A stretch of 64,000 nt of DNA from positions 15,377,001 to 15,441,000 of the forward strand of contig NC_003075.7 of NCBI RefSeq assembly GCF_000001735.4, written 5' to 3'. The position numbers and the translations under genes were made by a program. The notes below the pieces were generated by a model. That model was not told where the DNA came from, did not search any database, and saw only the letters and a list, made by a program, of their open reading frames with translations. The stretch is from Arabidopsis thaliana. Taxonomy: Eukaryota; Streptophyta; Magnoliopsida; Brassicales; Brassicaceae. Shown piece by piece: positions 1 to 10,364 of this stretch (the stretch's first letter is position 1; the number at the start of each line of letters is the position of its first letter).

Positions 1-239
1 TCACTCTAATCTCCTTTCTTAGACAAGAGTGTAATAAACATCACAATATTGTAGTAATTTTTTTGCCCTAAATGCAATAATCAGGGCCGATTACTACCAA
101 CTCTTTTTAATAATGATAAATAAGTATCCCAATTAAATTAGTTTATTATAACTCCAAAGAACGACATTGTTTCATGGGACTTAAAAAAAAAACAGCAATA
201 AAGAAAAAAAACAAAGAGACACAAAAAGGGTTTTGAGTA
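1..239. other. AT-rich flank upstream of diphthine synthase
   Basis: AT-rich sequence with A-runs near 183-217 and no coding potential that I can support. It probably contains the promoter of the diphthine synthase gene, whose leader seems to begin near 240. No clear TATA box was found. Confidence 0.4.
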
Positions 240-478
240 TTGACCTTCTTCTCTCGGCCGCTCGCTGAGGTTTATCAAGTGAGAGCCTTTTCTTTCGGAG
301 TTTTCAACGCAATTCTTCAGGTAAAAATCCGATCTTTTGGTCTTTCAAGTCTATGGATTTGTCGATTTTCCTTAGATCTAAGTTCGTCAGCTTGTCCTTG
401 TTCTTCTGATTGTCTGATTGAGTGATTAGTTCATGTTTTAAGGTTTTGTTTTTGTCTGTTGTCAGAGAAGCAGAAGAG

Positions 479-1530
479 ATGTTGTACATTATAGGGTTAG
501 GTTTAGGAGATGAAAAAGATATAACCTTGAGAGGACTCGAGGCTGTTAAGAAATCACAGAAAGTATACATGGAAGCTTACACTTCTCTTTTGTCCTTTGG
601 TCTCTCTGCTGATGGACTTTCCAATCTTGTAAGACTCTCAAAGCCTCGTTGATTTAGTAGATTCATTACTTTCCCACCCAGTTTTCTGATTAAAGTTCTT
701 TGATTGGTTTCTCAGGAAAAGTTCTATGGGAAACCAATTATACTTGCTGATAGAGAAATGGTGGAAGAAAAGGCTGGTGATATGATTGATGAAGCCATTG
801 ATAATGATGTCGCTTTTCTCGTTGTTGGTGATCCTTTCGGGTACATACACCTTTCTCATCCTATCTTGGTATTCGATTTTATACCTAATGTAGTTAGTTA
901 GATAATAGATACAATACAGTTTAGATTGGGATTGATGTTTGAAATGGTTTTGTTGGAAATGCAATTTGCAGAGCTACAACGCATAGTGATCTTGTTGTTC
1001 GAGCTAAGACACTCGGTGTAAAAGTAGAGGTAGTGCACAATGCATCGGTGATGAATGCTGTTGGGATTTGTGGATTGCAGCTTTACCATTATGGAGAGAC
1101 TGTTTCGATCCCATTCTTTACCGAGACTTGGAGACCTGATAGTTTTTATGAGAAGATCAAGAAGAACCGCTCTCTTGGACTTCACACTCTCTGTTTGCTA
1201 GATATCCGAGTGAAGGAGCCTACTTTTGAATCTCTATGCAGAGGAGGGAAGAAACAGTATGAACCGCCGAGGTATATGAGTGTTAATACAGCAATCGAGC
1301 AGCTTCTGGAAGTTGAGCAAAAGCATGGAGATTCTGTTTATGGTGAAGACACACAGTGTGTGGGCTTTGCCCGGCTTGGCTCTGAGGACCAGACGATAGT
1401 TGCAGGGACGATGAAGCAACTCGAAAGCGTTGATTTTGGAGCACCGTTGCATTGTCTTGTGATAGTAGGCGAGACTCATCCCGTGGAAGAAGAGATGTTA
1501 GAGTTTTACAAATACAAAAGTGGAAACTAA
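479..1530 (+). CDS. diphthine methyl ester synthase (DPH5-type tetrapyrrole methylase fold)
   Basis: Three coding exons, 479-628, 716-840 and 972-1530, give 277 residues, the usual length for DPH5 proteins. The protein starts [16 protein letters not shown], the N-terminal glycine-rich SAM-binding loop of the tetrapyrrole methylase superfamily. A second signature, VVGDPFGATTHSDL, is formed across the exon 2/3 junction. By family knowledge it methylates the modified histidine of translation elongation factor eEF2 during diphthamide synthesis, in the cytosol. A 5' leader intron is likely (donor 321, acceptor 465). The ATG at 479 is preferred over the in-frame ATG at 422 because 422 lies inside that intron and the family starts at MLYI. 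The gene corresponds to At4g31790 by recollection. Identity is secure; expression was not assessed. Confidence 0.95.
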
Positions 1531-4500
1531 AAGACCACAAAACTAAAGAAGACTCTTCTTATCATTACTCGCAAAGCTTCAAGGCAGAGCAGGAGGAGGA
1601 AGAGATTGAAACTAGGAACTGATAGGTGAAATACTCTTCTTCATCTCTATTGACTTTCGAGGTTTTGGTAGTGAATTTTGTATAAGCATAGTTATGGTGT
1701 GACTTCGAATTGGAAAGGTGGATATTGAAATATTCATTTGGCTATAGATTGAGGTGGATTTTGTATCAAAGCTTTGTTTCAGAGATAATTTTATTTTGGC
1801 TTGGTTTGGTTTGGTTTGAGGATTTGAAACCAAACTAGAGGTCGTTTCGGTTTGTTTTTGTTCGGTCTGGTTCTTGAGGGTTGATTACCCTTCAAAAGAT
1901 CATTGTTTAGTTTATGATTGTCTCCTTAAACCACCACACGTCCAAAGATTGTATTTTATTATTGCCCCTAAGTTAGAACTGAGAAAACTTTGTAACGTTC
2001 AAATATAATGATGTTTATAGAAATGGAAACGTCGGGTTAATCAGAATTTCTATGAAGGAAACGTAAAATAAAAATCTAACACATGGAAATATCCGACTTA
2101 GTTTTAGATGAATCAAAATCCGAGTCTTACTTTTTTCAAAGCTGGGATAAAGCTCTGGTCCTAATTGAGACCACAATTTAAAAAATCATGACTTCTTTTT
2201 TAACAATAATTCCACTCAAAAGTCATTTAAAATTTTGACAAGTAAGCCTTTTAAGGAGGCTGATGAATGATAGATGATGCACAAACGATGACGTAGGATT
2301 ATTTACGTAACGAGGCTGATGAATCATGAACGTAACGTAGTTCACCACCATTCAGAAAAGAGAACATACATAAGGAATAATATGTCTGGCTAAATTGTCG
2401 CATGACTTGAGCAACTAGTCTATAGTTTTTACTTTTACTTACAAACAAATCGATTTGGTCCATTTTCTATTAGTTCTTGAAATCTCTAACAGATAGATTA
2501 TTCCGTTTGGTTTTAGCTTTTAAATAAGCTTGACTCATCATCAACTTAAGTCTTTCTTAAAGATACTGTATAAAATATATCGCTATATTAATTTTAAATG
2601 GTTAATGTATCGATTTGTTTCGTACACTAATTACCAAGCATTGTATTCATTTCTATTTTTGTCATAATCATTTTTTGATTATTTTTTTTTTTTTCTGCAA
2701 TTATATTCTTTCGGCTGAAGTCTTATGTTTAGAAATTTTAAATTCACGTAAACATTTGACCTAAAACTATCATAACAGATTTAAATAATTATCCAAAATT
2801 TTATTTTAGTTAGAAATTGAACAAGTAAAGTTAGTAATTTAACCGGTTATATGAATAGTTTATGCACATACGAGTTCATGATTAAATTTGAAGAAAATAA
2901 AAATTAATTCTCCGATAGGAAGAGATATGCAAATGAGAAAACTAAATTATTCTTTAGTAAACCGCTCTTACAAACCGTATTTTCAGATTAACAAAAGAGA
3001 CAAATATAAAAACGTATCATGATGATACTTTCAGATGCTGATCGTAATGACGTCATCGTATCGACGTCGTCATGTAGAATATCCGAGAGAGAGTTTTACA
3101 CGACGACTTAAGAAAGATCTTTGGTCGTCTTTCTTATAAGGTCTTATGATAAGACTTATCACTCCACATAGGATCAATAAACTAAAAACACTTCCTGAAA
3201 TATTTTTCCAACCATGTTATATTTGTTTAATTAACTTTTCCATGAGCCCTAACTCATTTCTTCACTAATTATATTATTGTTATTCATCTCTTGTTAACAA
3301 TATCCAACTTGACCAATATATCTTTATTGTTCGTCAACTGTCATCGATCTATATCACTTTACGTATAGGATTAATGTGGCGTAAAAAGATAAAGAAGTTT
3401 GGTCCAAATTTCAATATCAAACTTCTAGTGATGAGAAATTTCTATTTGGTCTACATCGGGGAACAGATCATTCCACTTATGAATCCCCATTACTAATTTT
3501 CCATTCCTATTACAGACGTTTTACGTAGTAGGGAATCTAGTTTATTAATATACATATCACATAGATTAATCTTGATTGTTTCGCAAATTTTAATGGTTTT
3601 CGGAAACAAAAAGGGGGTACAAAGTGAGCTTTCCGAAATAGTGTAGTTCCCAGCATCCAAATCTCTCAAAATTCCTTCCACAATTAGAACGATTGTTCGT
3701 TCGTTCGTTTTCACAATGTATCTCGACCTCTTTTAGCAAGAGTTTGCTACTAAACTCGAACCAAGTGGAAACATGTGGGTTTTGCAATCTAAATTGAATT
3801 TGTTTTGTCAAAAAAGGTTCTTATATTTAGTACACTGTAAAAAATTTCGTTTCTAATAACATAAATACCTAGTATAGTGTAATGGTGTTCAGAGTTAGCA
3901 TGCAAACTTGTGTTAGGAAAGGATATCAAAAGTCTCTTGTTTCAACAATTTTTATTTTATATTCAAAAATTATTATGATTTGATCTTTCAAGTTGATTCA
4001 ATTCATGAAGATCACATAAAGCTTCTTCTCTGAAATGAATGTCACATGGAATAATTATGTATTGAAGAGCAAAAACCGCATATAGTAACCTAGCTTAAAC
4101 CGAATATACCCGAAGTCAAGACTTTAATGAGAATCAGACTAAATCCTGAATTTATTTGAAAACAAATCATATGATTTGGTCTTCGGTCCGGTAAAAAAAC
4201 TCAGATAAGTTTGAAAACAAGTTTTAATATTTATACTATATGATTCCGTCTTAATCAAAATTGTCAACTTACATCAATAAAATCAAAACTCATTTTAACT
4301 AGATTCTAAGAATCTCATCGAACAATCGATCTTTGTAAATCTTCATGGAATAGTGGTTAGCATTTGTATCATTGAGTTTGAAAGAAACGGAATAATTAAA
4401 GATGACACTAAATTCACAACTTTGAACAAACAAACAAAAAAAAGTGACAAGAAAAATAGAGGTCGGTGTCGGAGCCGCCCAAGGTGGCAACTTGTTCACA

Positions 4501-6167
4501 CCTCATAATAAAAGCTTCTCACAAGTTGGAAGTCGCGGTCGAGTCCAGTCAAGATTTTGTTGCCCTTTTCCCGTGTGGGCTCACCACCCTCTTTGTCTTC
4601 TTCTCCCCAAAAATTTTCCACGTTTTTTGTTTCACTCTCTCAATTTATTTATATTTTTTTTGTCGGCTCATATTTAATTTGTGTTAATTAACACTTCCTT
4701 GATTAGAAAGTTTTTTTGTACCGACTTAAATTTATCATGCAATGTGATTGGTCGCTTTCCCAAAACAATCTCTCAACGACAAAAAAGTAGTAATTAGTAA
4801 TTAAATACATTATATTTTGTTGTTAAATAGTACTCATTCTATTTCAAAATATAAAATATTTAAGTAAATATCACACGGTTAATGAATTTAAATATATAAC
4901 TCAAGTATAGTACTAAAAAGAATACTTTAACAAACAAACAGAAACCTATTGTACAGTAAAATATCAATCAGTGAATTATTAATCAAATAGTAAGGGAAAC
5001 TAGGATATAATAGAAAAAGAATTGCCGACCTACAAATCAGAGTCAATGGTCAAGCAAGTCAAGGGAAAGTTCGTAATTGTTATGGATCTGGAGTCTGGAC
5101 AAATTAAAAAAAATTTGTTAAATAGAAGAGGATATAAAGGGAACACAGATCCTACATATTGAAATTTATGTATGACGTCCAAATTTTTCTTCAGCATGGG
5201 ACACTGCCCCGCCGAAATTATTGATTTTTCGGATCTTTCTTCTACTTGCTTCTTTTTTGTTTGCTTTTATAAGTTTTGCATAGCTAATTCTTAATTTCTT
5301 ATCATTTATTTCTAGTTGGTAGAGACTTATAAATTGAACGTTTCAAGTCTTTGGACGGTATTTGAGATTTCTTGTAATTTCACTTGTAATTGTACCACCT
5401 AACAGTGACTAAAGCAGAATAAATTACGATTCGTATACAACAAAGTATTCAAATTTCTAAATGTGGATATATTATTGATTTTATTTTGGGAAACATGTTT
5501 ATGATAATCACCTATATCTCCTCTATAGTCTACTAGAAACGATATTTGTCACCTTCATCGTACAAGACTATAATGTATAATTCTATCCATAATGAACGAT
5601 CTAGTTTTTAACATGTACTATAGAGATGAATGATTACGACAGTAAATTTAACCCATGCATACGAAAATACATACCGATAGATATAACACAATTCAGAATG
5701 TTTTACACAATCCCATATTTTTAGCCAATCAGTGTGATTTTAATAGACAGCTTTCTATGTCTTGTTGTGCTTTTTCTTCTTCTTTTTTTCCCAAAGTCTT
5801 TAATGTCTTCTGGACTTTATAGAAGACAGCTTTTTATATGTTATCTTCACTTTCGAACGACTTTCCTTCCTAACATATCCCAAAACCTATCTCTTTAATT
5901 TATTCCTATCGTACTTACAGCTTTTATTAAAAAAACTTTCTTATTTTAATCACTAAACAATTAATAAAACATTTATTTATGATTTTTCATTTTCGTTAAA
6001 GCTCTTTTATTAAAAACTTAATCACAACAAATTTATTAATCTTAAATTTGACCTTAGGATAAAATTTATATATTAATCTTATATCTGTTATACATTAAAT
6101 AAACTTTAATTTCTGCGCAACAAACTAATTTATTATTTATTTCTTGTCTCTGTCTTTGTAGTTTTAG
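1531..6167. other. 4.6 kb intergenic interval, includes WRKY18 promoter
   Basis: No supportable gene. The open frames here are short and of low complexity. Items seen: a short direct repeat of GAGGCTGATGAAT near 2258 and 2311; a perfect TGACGTCA palindrome at 3048-3055; a three-member W-box cluster at 5041-5062; a TGACG core at 5174; and another TTGACC at 6048-6053. The right third is best read as the regulatory region of WRKY18. Confidence 0.6.
5041..5062 (-). promoter_or_regulatory. W-box cluster upstream of WRKY18
   Basis: Within 22 bp there are three TTGAC cores read on the minus strand: AGTCAA at 5041, GGTCAA at 5048 and AGTCAA at 5057. W-boxes (TTGACC/T) bind WRKY factors. The cluster is about 1.2 kb upstream of the WRKY18 start codon. 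This fits the known auto- and cross-regulation of stress-induced WRKY genes. Confidence 0.6.
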
Positions 6168-6175
6168 TATAAATA
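6168..6175 (+). promoter_or_regulatory. TATA box of WRKY18
   Basis: TATAAATA lies 128 bp before the WRKY18 ATG. No ATG occurs between it and the start codon, so the start at 6296 is the first one in the predicted leader. Confidence 0.6.
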
Positions 6176-6295
6176 AAGCCATTTTGCTCCGAGGAACTTC
6201 TCATTCAGTCGGACCAACTTGTGACCGAAGAAAGCAAATTGAGACTACGCACCAACTAGTCCTTTGGTTTGTATCTTAAGATAAAGGTTTCTTTT

Positions 6296-7812
6296 ATGGA
6301 CGGTTCTTCGTTTCTCGACATCTCTCTCGATCTCAACACCAATCCTTTCTCCGCAAAACTTCCGGTAAGTCCGGATTTCGTCTGATCCATTTTCCCGAAA
6401 TCTAAGTTGATTTTTGTATCCCTTCAATTTCTATGAACTGGGATTTTGGGAATTAATCATGGGTTCATTTCAAATTTTCGTATTTCAGAAGAAGGAGGTC
6501 TCAGTTTTGGCTTCTACTCACTTAAAGAGGAAATGGTTGGAGCAAGACGAGGTTAGTTCTTTCGTCGAACACTTGGTGTGCACTACCTTCGACTTCATAT
6601 ACTTGTTCGAACATTCAGCTTTTATCAATTCTTTAACTTCACTTTAGTACTTTACGAATCAATTAAGATGGGTCTGAGTTTGAATGTCTTTGCATCGAAA
6701 TGAATCGGTGATGATGTAGTTAGTATAAAGTCTGAAACTTTACATAATCAATCTTGTTTGGAACAAAAAGGAAGAATCTTTTTAGTAATTTGATCTTTGT
6801 GGTGGTAATGAACAGAGCGCAAGTGAGTTACGAGAGGAGCTAAACAGAGTTAATTCAGAGAACAAGAAGCTAACAGAGATGTTAGCTAGAGTCTGTGAGA
6901 GCTACAACGAACTACATAATCATTTGGAGAAGCTTCAGAGTCGCCAGAGCCCTGAAATCGAGCAGACCGATATACCGATAAAGAAAAGAAAACAAGACCC
7001 GGATGAGTTCTTAGGCTTTCCTATTGGACTCAGTAGTGGAAAAACTGAGAACAGCTCCAGCAACGAAGATCATCATCATCATCATCAGCAACATGAGCAG
7101 AAAAATCAGCTTCTTTCATGTAAAAGACCAGTCACTGATAGCTTCAACAAAGCAAAAGTTTCGACTGTCTACGTGCCTACTGAAACATCGGACACAAGCT
7201 TGGTAAGGGATTTTGTCTGTGAATCTTTTGATTAAAGAGTCATATGTTTGAAATTGCATAGAGACAAATGACTAAGCAGAGTGTAACTCTGCAGACAGTT
7301 AAAGATGGATTTCAATGGAGGAAATACGGACAAAAGGTTACAAGAGACAACCCGTCACCTAGAGCTTACTTTAGATGCTCGTTTGCACCGTCTTGTCCAG
7401 TAAAAAAGAAGGTAATTTACACACATCGAGTTTATTGTATTTATAGCTTCATTTGTAATTGTTTATCTCTGCTTGCTTCTTCAGTTGTCTAATGATCTGT
7501 GGTATTACTGTTCAGGTACAACGCAGCGCAGAGGATCCATCTTTACTTGTAGCGACATACGAAGGGACGCATAACCACTTGGGTCCAAATGCTTCTGAAG
7601 GGGATGCTACAAGCCAGGGTGGGTCAAGCACAGTGACTTTGGATCTGGTTAATGGCTGTCATAGACTAGCGTTGGAGAAAAACGAAAGGGATAATACGAT
7701 GCAAGAGGTTCTGATTCAACAAATGGCGTCATCGTTAACAAAAGATTCGAAATTTACAGCTGCTCTTGCTGCTGCTATATCTGGGAGGTTAATGGAGCAA
7801 TCTAGAACATGA
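6296..7812 (+). CDS. WRKY18: WRKY transcription factor, group IIa
   Basis: Five exons, 6296-6364, 6489-6551, 6816-7202, 7295-7411 and 7516-7812, encode 310 residues. The N-terminus has a leucine-rich coiled coil (about residues 45-85), used by group IIa WRKYs to form homo- and heterodimers. A basic KKRK nuclear signal follows, then a short histidine/glutamine run. The single WRKY domain starts at W181 (WRKYGQK). Its zinc ligands are C201, C207, H231 and H233, a C-X5-C-X23-H-X-H spacing. The intron before VQR is the group IIa/IIb position. Family knowledge: a nuclear regulator that binds W-boxes, is induced by salicylate and pathogens, and acts with WRKY40 and WRKY60. The upstream W-boxes suggest feedback control. 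Corresponds to At4g31800. Confidence 0.97.
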
Positions 7813-8453
7813 ACGTTTTTAGTGAATGTATTGTTTTTGTTTGTTTAGAATGATTCTTCGTTTTCGAATTGTGTCTTTCGATTAGGAGATAAAAGATGTA
7901 TATAAATATTATAAGTAGATGAAGAAATCGTATAAGTATTCGAGAAACTTTAAATGTACGAATTCTATATAACCAGTTAGATGTCGTCTGAATACTGTAT
8001 ATGAAAATTTTGAAATAAATGATGTGGTTAAAAAAGGGTCACCATAAATATTCAATCACAATAGTCTCTTTCATTTATTGGAAATTTGGAGTCATTTGAG
8101 AAAGAAATAAGAATTGGACATCACTAAATAGTATCTTAAGTATTCTTTAATAATGTGTTACACAAGTAAATTATGTATTAAGTTGGTAATACAATGATCG
8201 GAAAAAGAAGCGCAAAAATTCAAATGAGAAAAATCAAAGTTTCCCTCCATAAACTCACTCTGCAAGTCTCGTGATTCTCATTTATTTCCTCTCCCCATCT
8301 GTTCATAGCTCTCTGTTACGACTCCGTCCCACCATTATCAATGTCTATCCGATCTTGGTCCCTCCTACGAAGCCTTCTTCCTTTTAAATCTCGTCTCTTG
8401 TTCCAAACCCAAAAACCCATGATTATTCGTTTTCTGTCTTCTCTTGGTTTTCA
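7813..8453. other. intergenic region and POLAR leader
   Basis: AT-rich from 7813 to about 8230, then a more pyrimidine-rich stretch that looks like the promoter and leader of POLAR. Two upstream ATGs (8341 and 8419, same frame) open a reading frame that overlaps the POLAR start codon out of frame. Confidence 0.5.
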
Positions 8454-9775
8454 ATGGAAGGCTCGCGGCGGAGGAGGGGAGATGGGTGCACTATCGTGCA
8501 GTGTTATACTCCTAGGAGATTCGTGGGCCGGTGGCTTTCGGGGTTGAGAAGTTCCAAGGGGAAGAGAGATGCAGGGGAGGAACAAGAAGATGACACCAGA
8601 AGGTATCAATTAGCGCCTATAAGGTGTTCGACGAGTTTAAATCAGCTGGTAATGCAGGACAATAAGCAGAACTGCCGCCTGAATAAGAGTAAAGAGCCGG
8701 AGACTAATACATTTGGTGAGAATCTTGTGTTTTTCTTTTTCATACACTTTTAATTCTCTGGAAATAGCCTAATGATCATTGAACGGTAAGATTGTCTTTA
8801 GAATTTGAAGGAGTTCCCTTTTTCTCTTATAGGTAAACAAGACTTGTCTTTGGTGGGTTATGTTTATAGACTTATACTTAGTTTTCTTTGTGCAGAGTCA
8901 CAAAGCAGAGAGTCACCTTTGGAAGTGGGAATTGGTTCTTTTTTGCTCTATCTTGTTGTTGCAAGTAAAACCGAGCTTGATAAGATGACAAACCTGCGAA
9001 TGCAAATGGAGATGTTTCTTCTTAATGCAAAAGAACAACTACAGAAGAAGGATACACCTATGTCTTCAAATGAAGCAAGCGGTTTCCAGTTTTCTCCTCA
9101 AGAATTCTCGAATTTGGCGTCATCCATTTTCCAAGAGTCATCATCGAGTGTTCTTCAAGAGGAGTACACCGAATTCGAGGTCTCAGAGCCAGAGGATTAT
9201 CGTCGAGGAACAGACTGCAACTCAAAACTCCAGGCTGAGGTAGGTAGGTTACCTCTGGGTGAAAAAGCAGAGGATAGACAAACAAAGCATCAGATTCAGA
9301 GACAATGCAAACTTAAAGTACTTCAAAGAAAACCCTTTTATCTTCTTAAGTTGGGTTTCAACTGTTTAAGCAATTATGAAACAGGCTCTTGATTCTCAGA
9401 CTTGTGGTTCTTTTGTGTTTGTAGGACAATGAGGTCACAAAGAGTCATATACCAGAGATGGTGGTGTCAGATGAAAGATATGGAGTGTGTCCGTACGAAC
9501 TAGACAAAAAGCTGCATGAACTACTGGAGACAAGGCAACAAGAAGAGTTAGTGAAGCTTGAGACTGCTCTGAATCGTGTTGAACGCAGACTACAAGAGAA
9601 AGAAACCGAGGTTTCATGGTGGAAAGACGCAGCCCGCCTGCTTGCCCAGCGTGTTCCTGAATCTTCTCGGTCTGGACTAGAATGGTGCAACCCAGACTCT
9701 TCCACATGTTCAGAGCGATCTGTTCCAAGATCTTATGAAGCATGTTCGATACACCGCACCAGTTTTTCTAGATGA
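8454..9775 (+). CDS. POLAR: POLAR-family stomatal asymmetric-division polarity protein
   Basis: Three coding exons, 8454-8715, 8896-9239 and 9425-9775, give 318 residues. The start MEGSRRRRGDG leads into a basic N-terminal region. A hydrophobic stretch and an acidic, serine-rich middle follow. The last exon holds the best-conserved part, a charged coiled coil (KLHELLETRQQEELVKLE onward) ending in a SWWKDAARLL motif. Older annotations attached the WRKY name to this locus, but no WRKY domain is present. Known role: in stomatal-lineage cells POLAR is polarised at the cortex with BASL and scaffolds BIN2-type kinases before asymmetric division. Identification as At4g31805 is from memory of the locus order and the C-terminal region. 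The exact start is somewhat uncertain because of upstream out-of-frame ATGs. Confidence 0.85.
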
Positions 9776-9783
9776 AAAAATCC

Positions 9784-10160
9784 TTAAGTGGAAGAGGAAG
9801 AGTTTAGATTTGCTGTTACAGTGTTTGCCTGAAGAGTTCTTAAGCATTTGTGTGAAGTTTACTTTTAGTTAAACTAGTAGCCACTACCCCTGTTTGGTGC
9901 AATGTTATACATACCACCTGAAAATCACTATCCACGGTAAGAATTGCACTGTACTGAATCCAATCAAGCTTATTTATTGCTGAAGAGAAGTGTTTGAACA
10001 TTTTTTTATCTCAATCCATTAAGTGGAAGAGCCTAGATTTGCTGTTACAGTGTTTGTCTGAACTCTGAAGATCTTTTGTGTGAAGTTTACTTTTTTGTTA
10101 AACTAGTTGCCACTGTAACTGTTTGGAATTGCACTGTATCTTTATCCAATCAAACTTCTT
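9784..10160. repeat. diverged tandem duplication downstream of POLAR
   Basis: Two related copies in direct orientation. Copy A runs about 9784-9975 and copy B about 10019-10160. Both share TTAAGTGGAAGAG, GATTTGCTGTTACAGTGTTTG, GTGTGAAGTTTACTTTT, GTTAAACTAGT and a block ending ATCCAATCAA. Copy B lacks about 50 bases present in copy A. The repeat probably covers the POLAR 3' untranslated region. Confidence 0.8.
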
Positions 10161-10364
10161 CTGAATTCTACACTTTGGCCTTTCAACATTATAATGGAAT
10201 CCTCTCACAGAAAACGAAGAAACTACAGGATAGTTAAAAACTTGACACTCCCTAATGAAGAAAAACAGAGTTTGACAGGATAATGTCATTGCAGAGATCT
10301 CATTTGCGCATAGATCGGTGGAATTCTTTATTGCAAGTAATGAGTGTCATCAGTAGGTTTTTCC

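Noticed and set aside
2257..2335. GCTGATGAA repeats resembling C-box sequences of a C/D snoRNA
   Set aside because: No matching D box (CTGA) at the right distance and no terminal stem. Only a short direct repeat.
8454..9775. WRKY family label for the gene next to WRKY18
   Set aside because: No WRKYGQK or zinc ligands are present; the C-terminal coiled coil fits POLAR.
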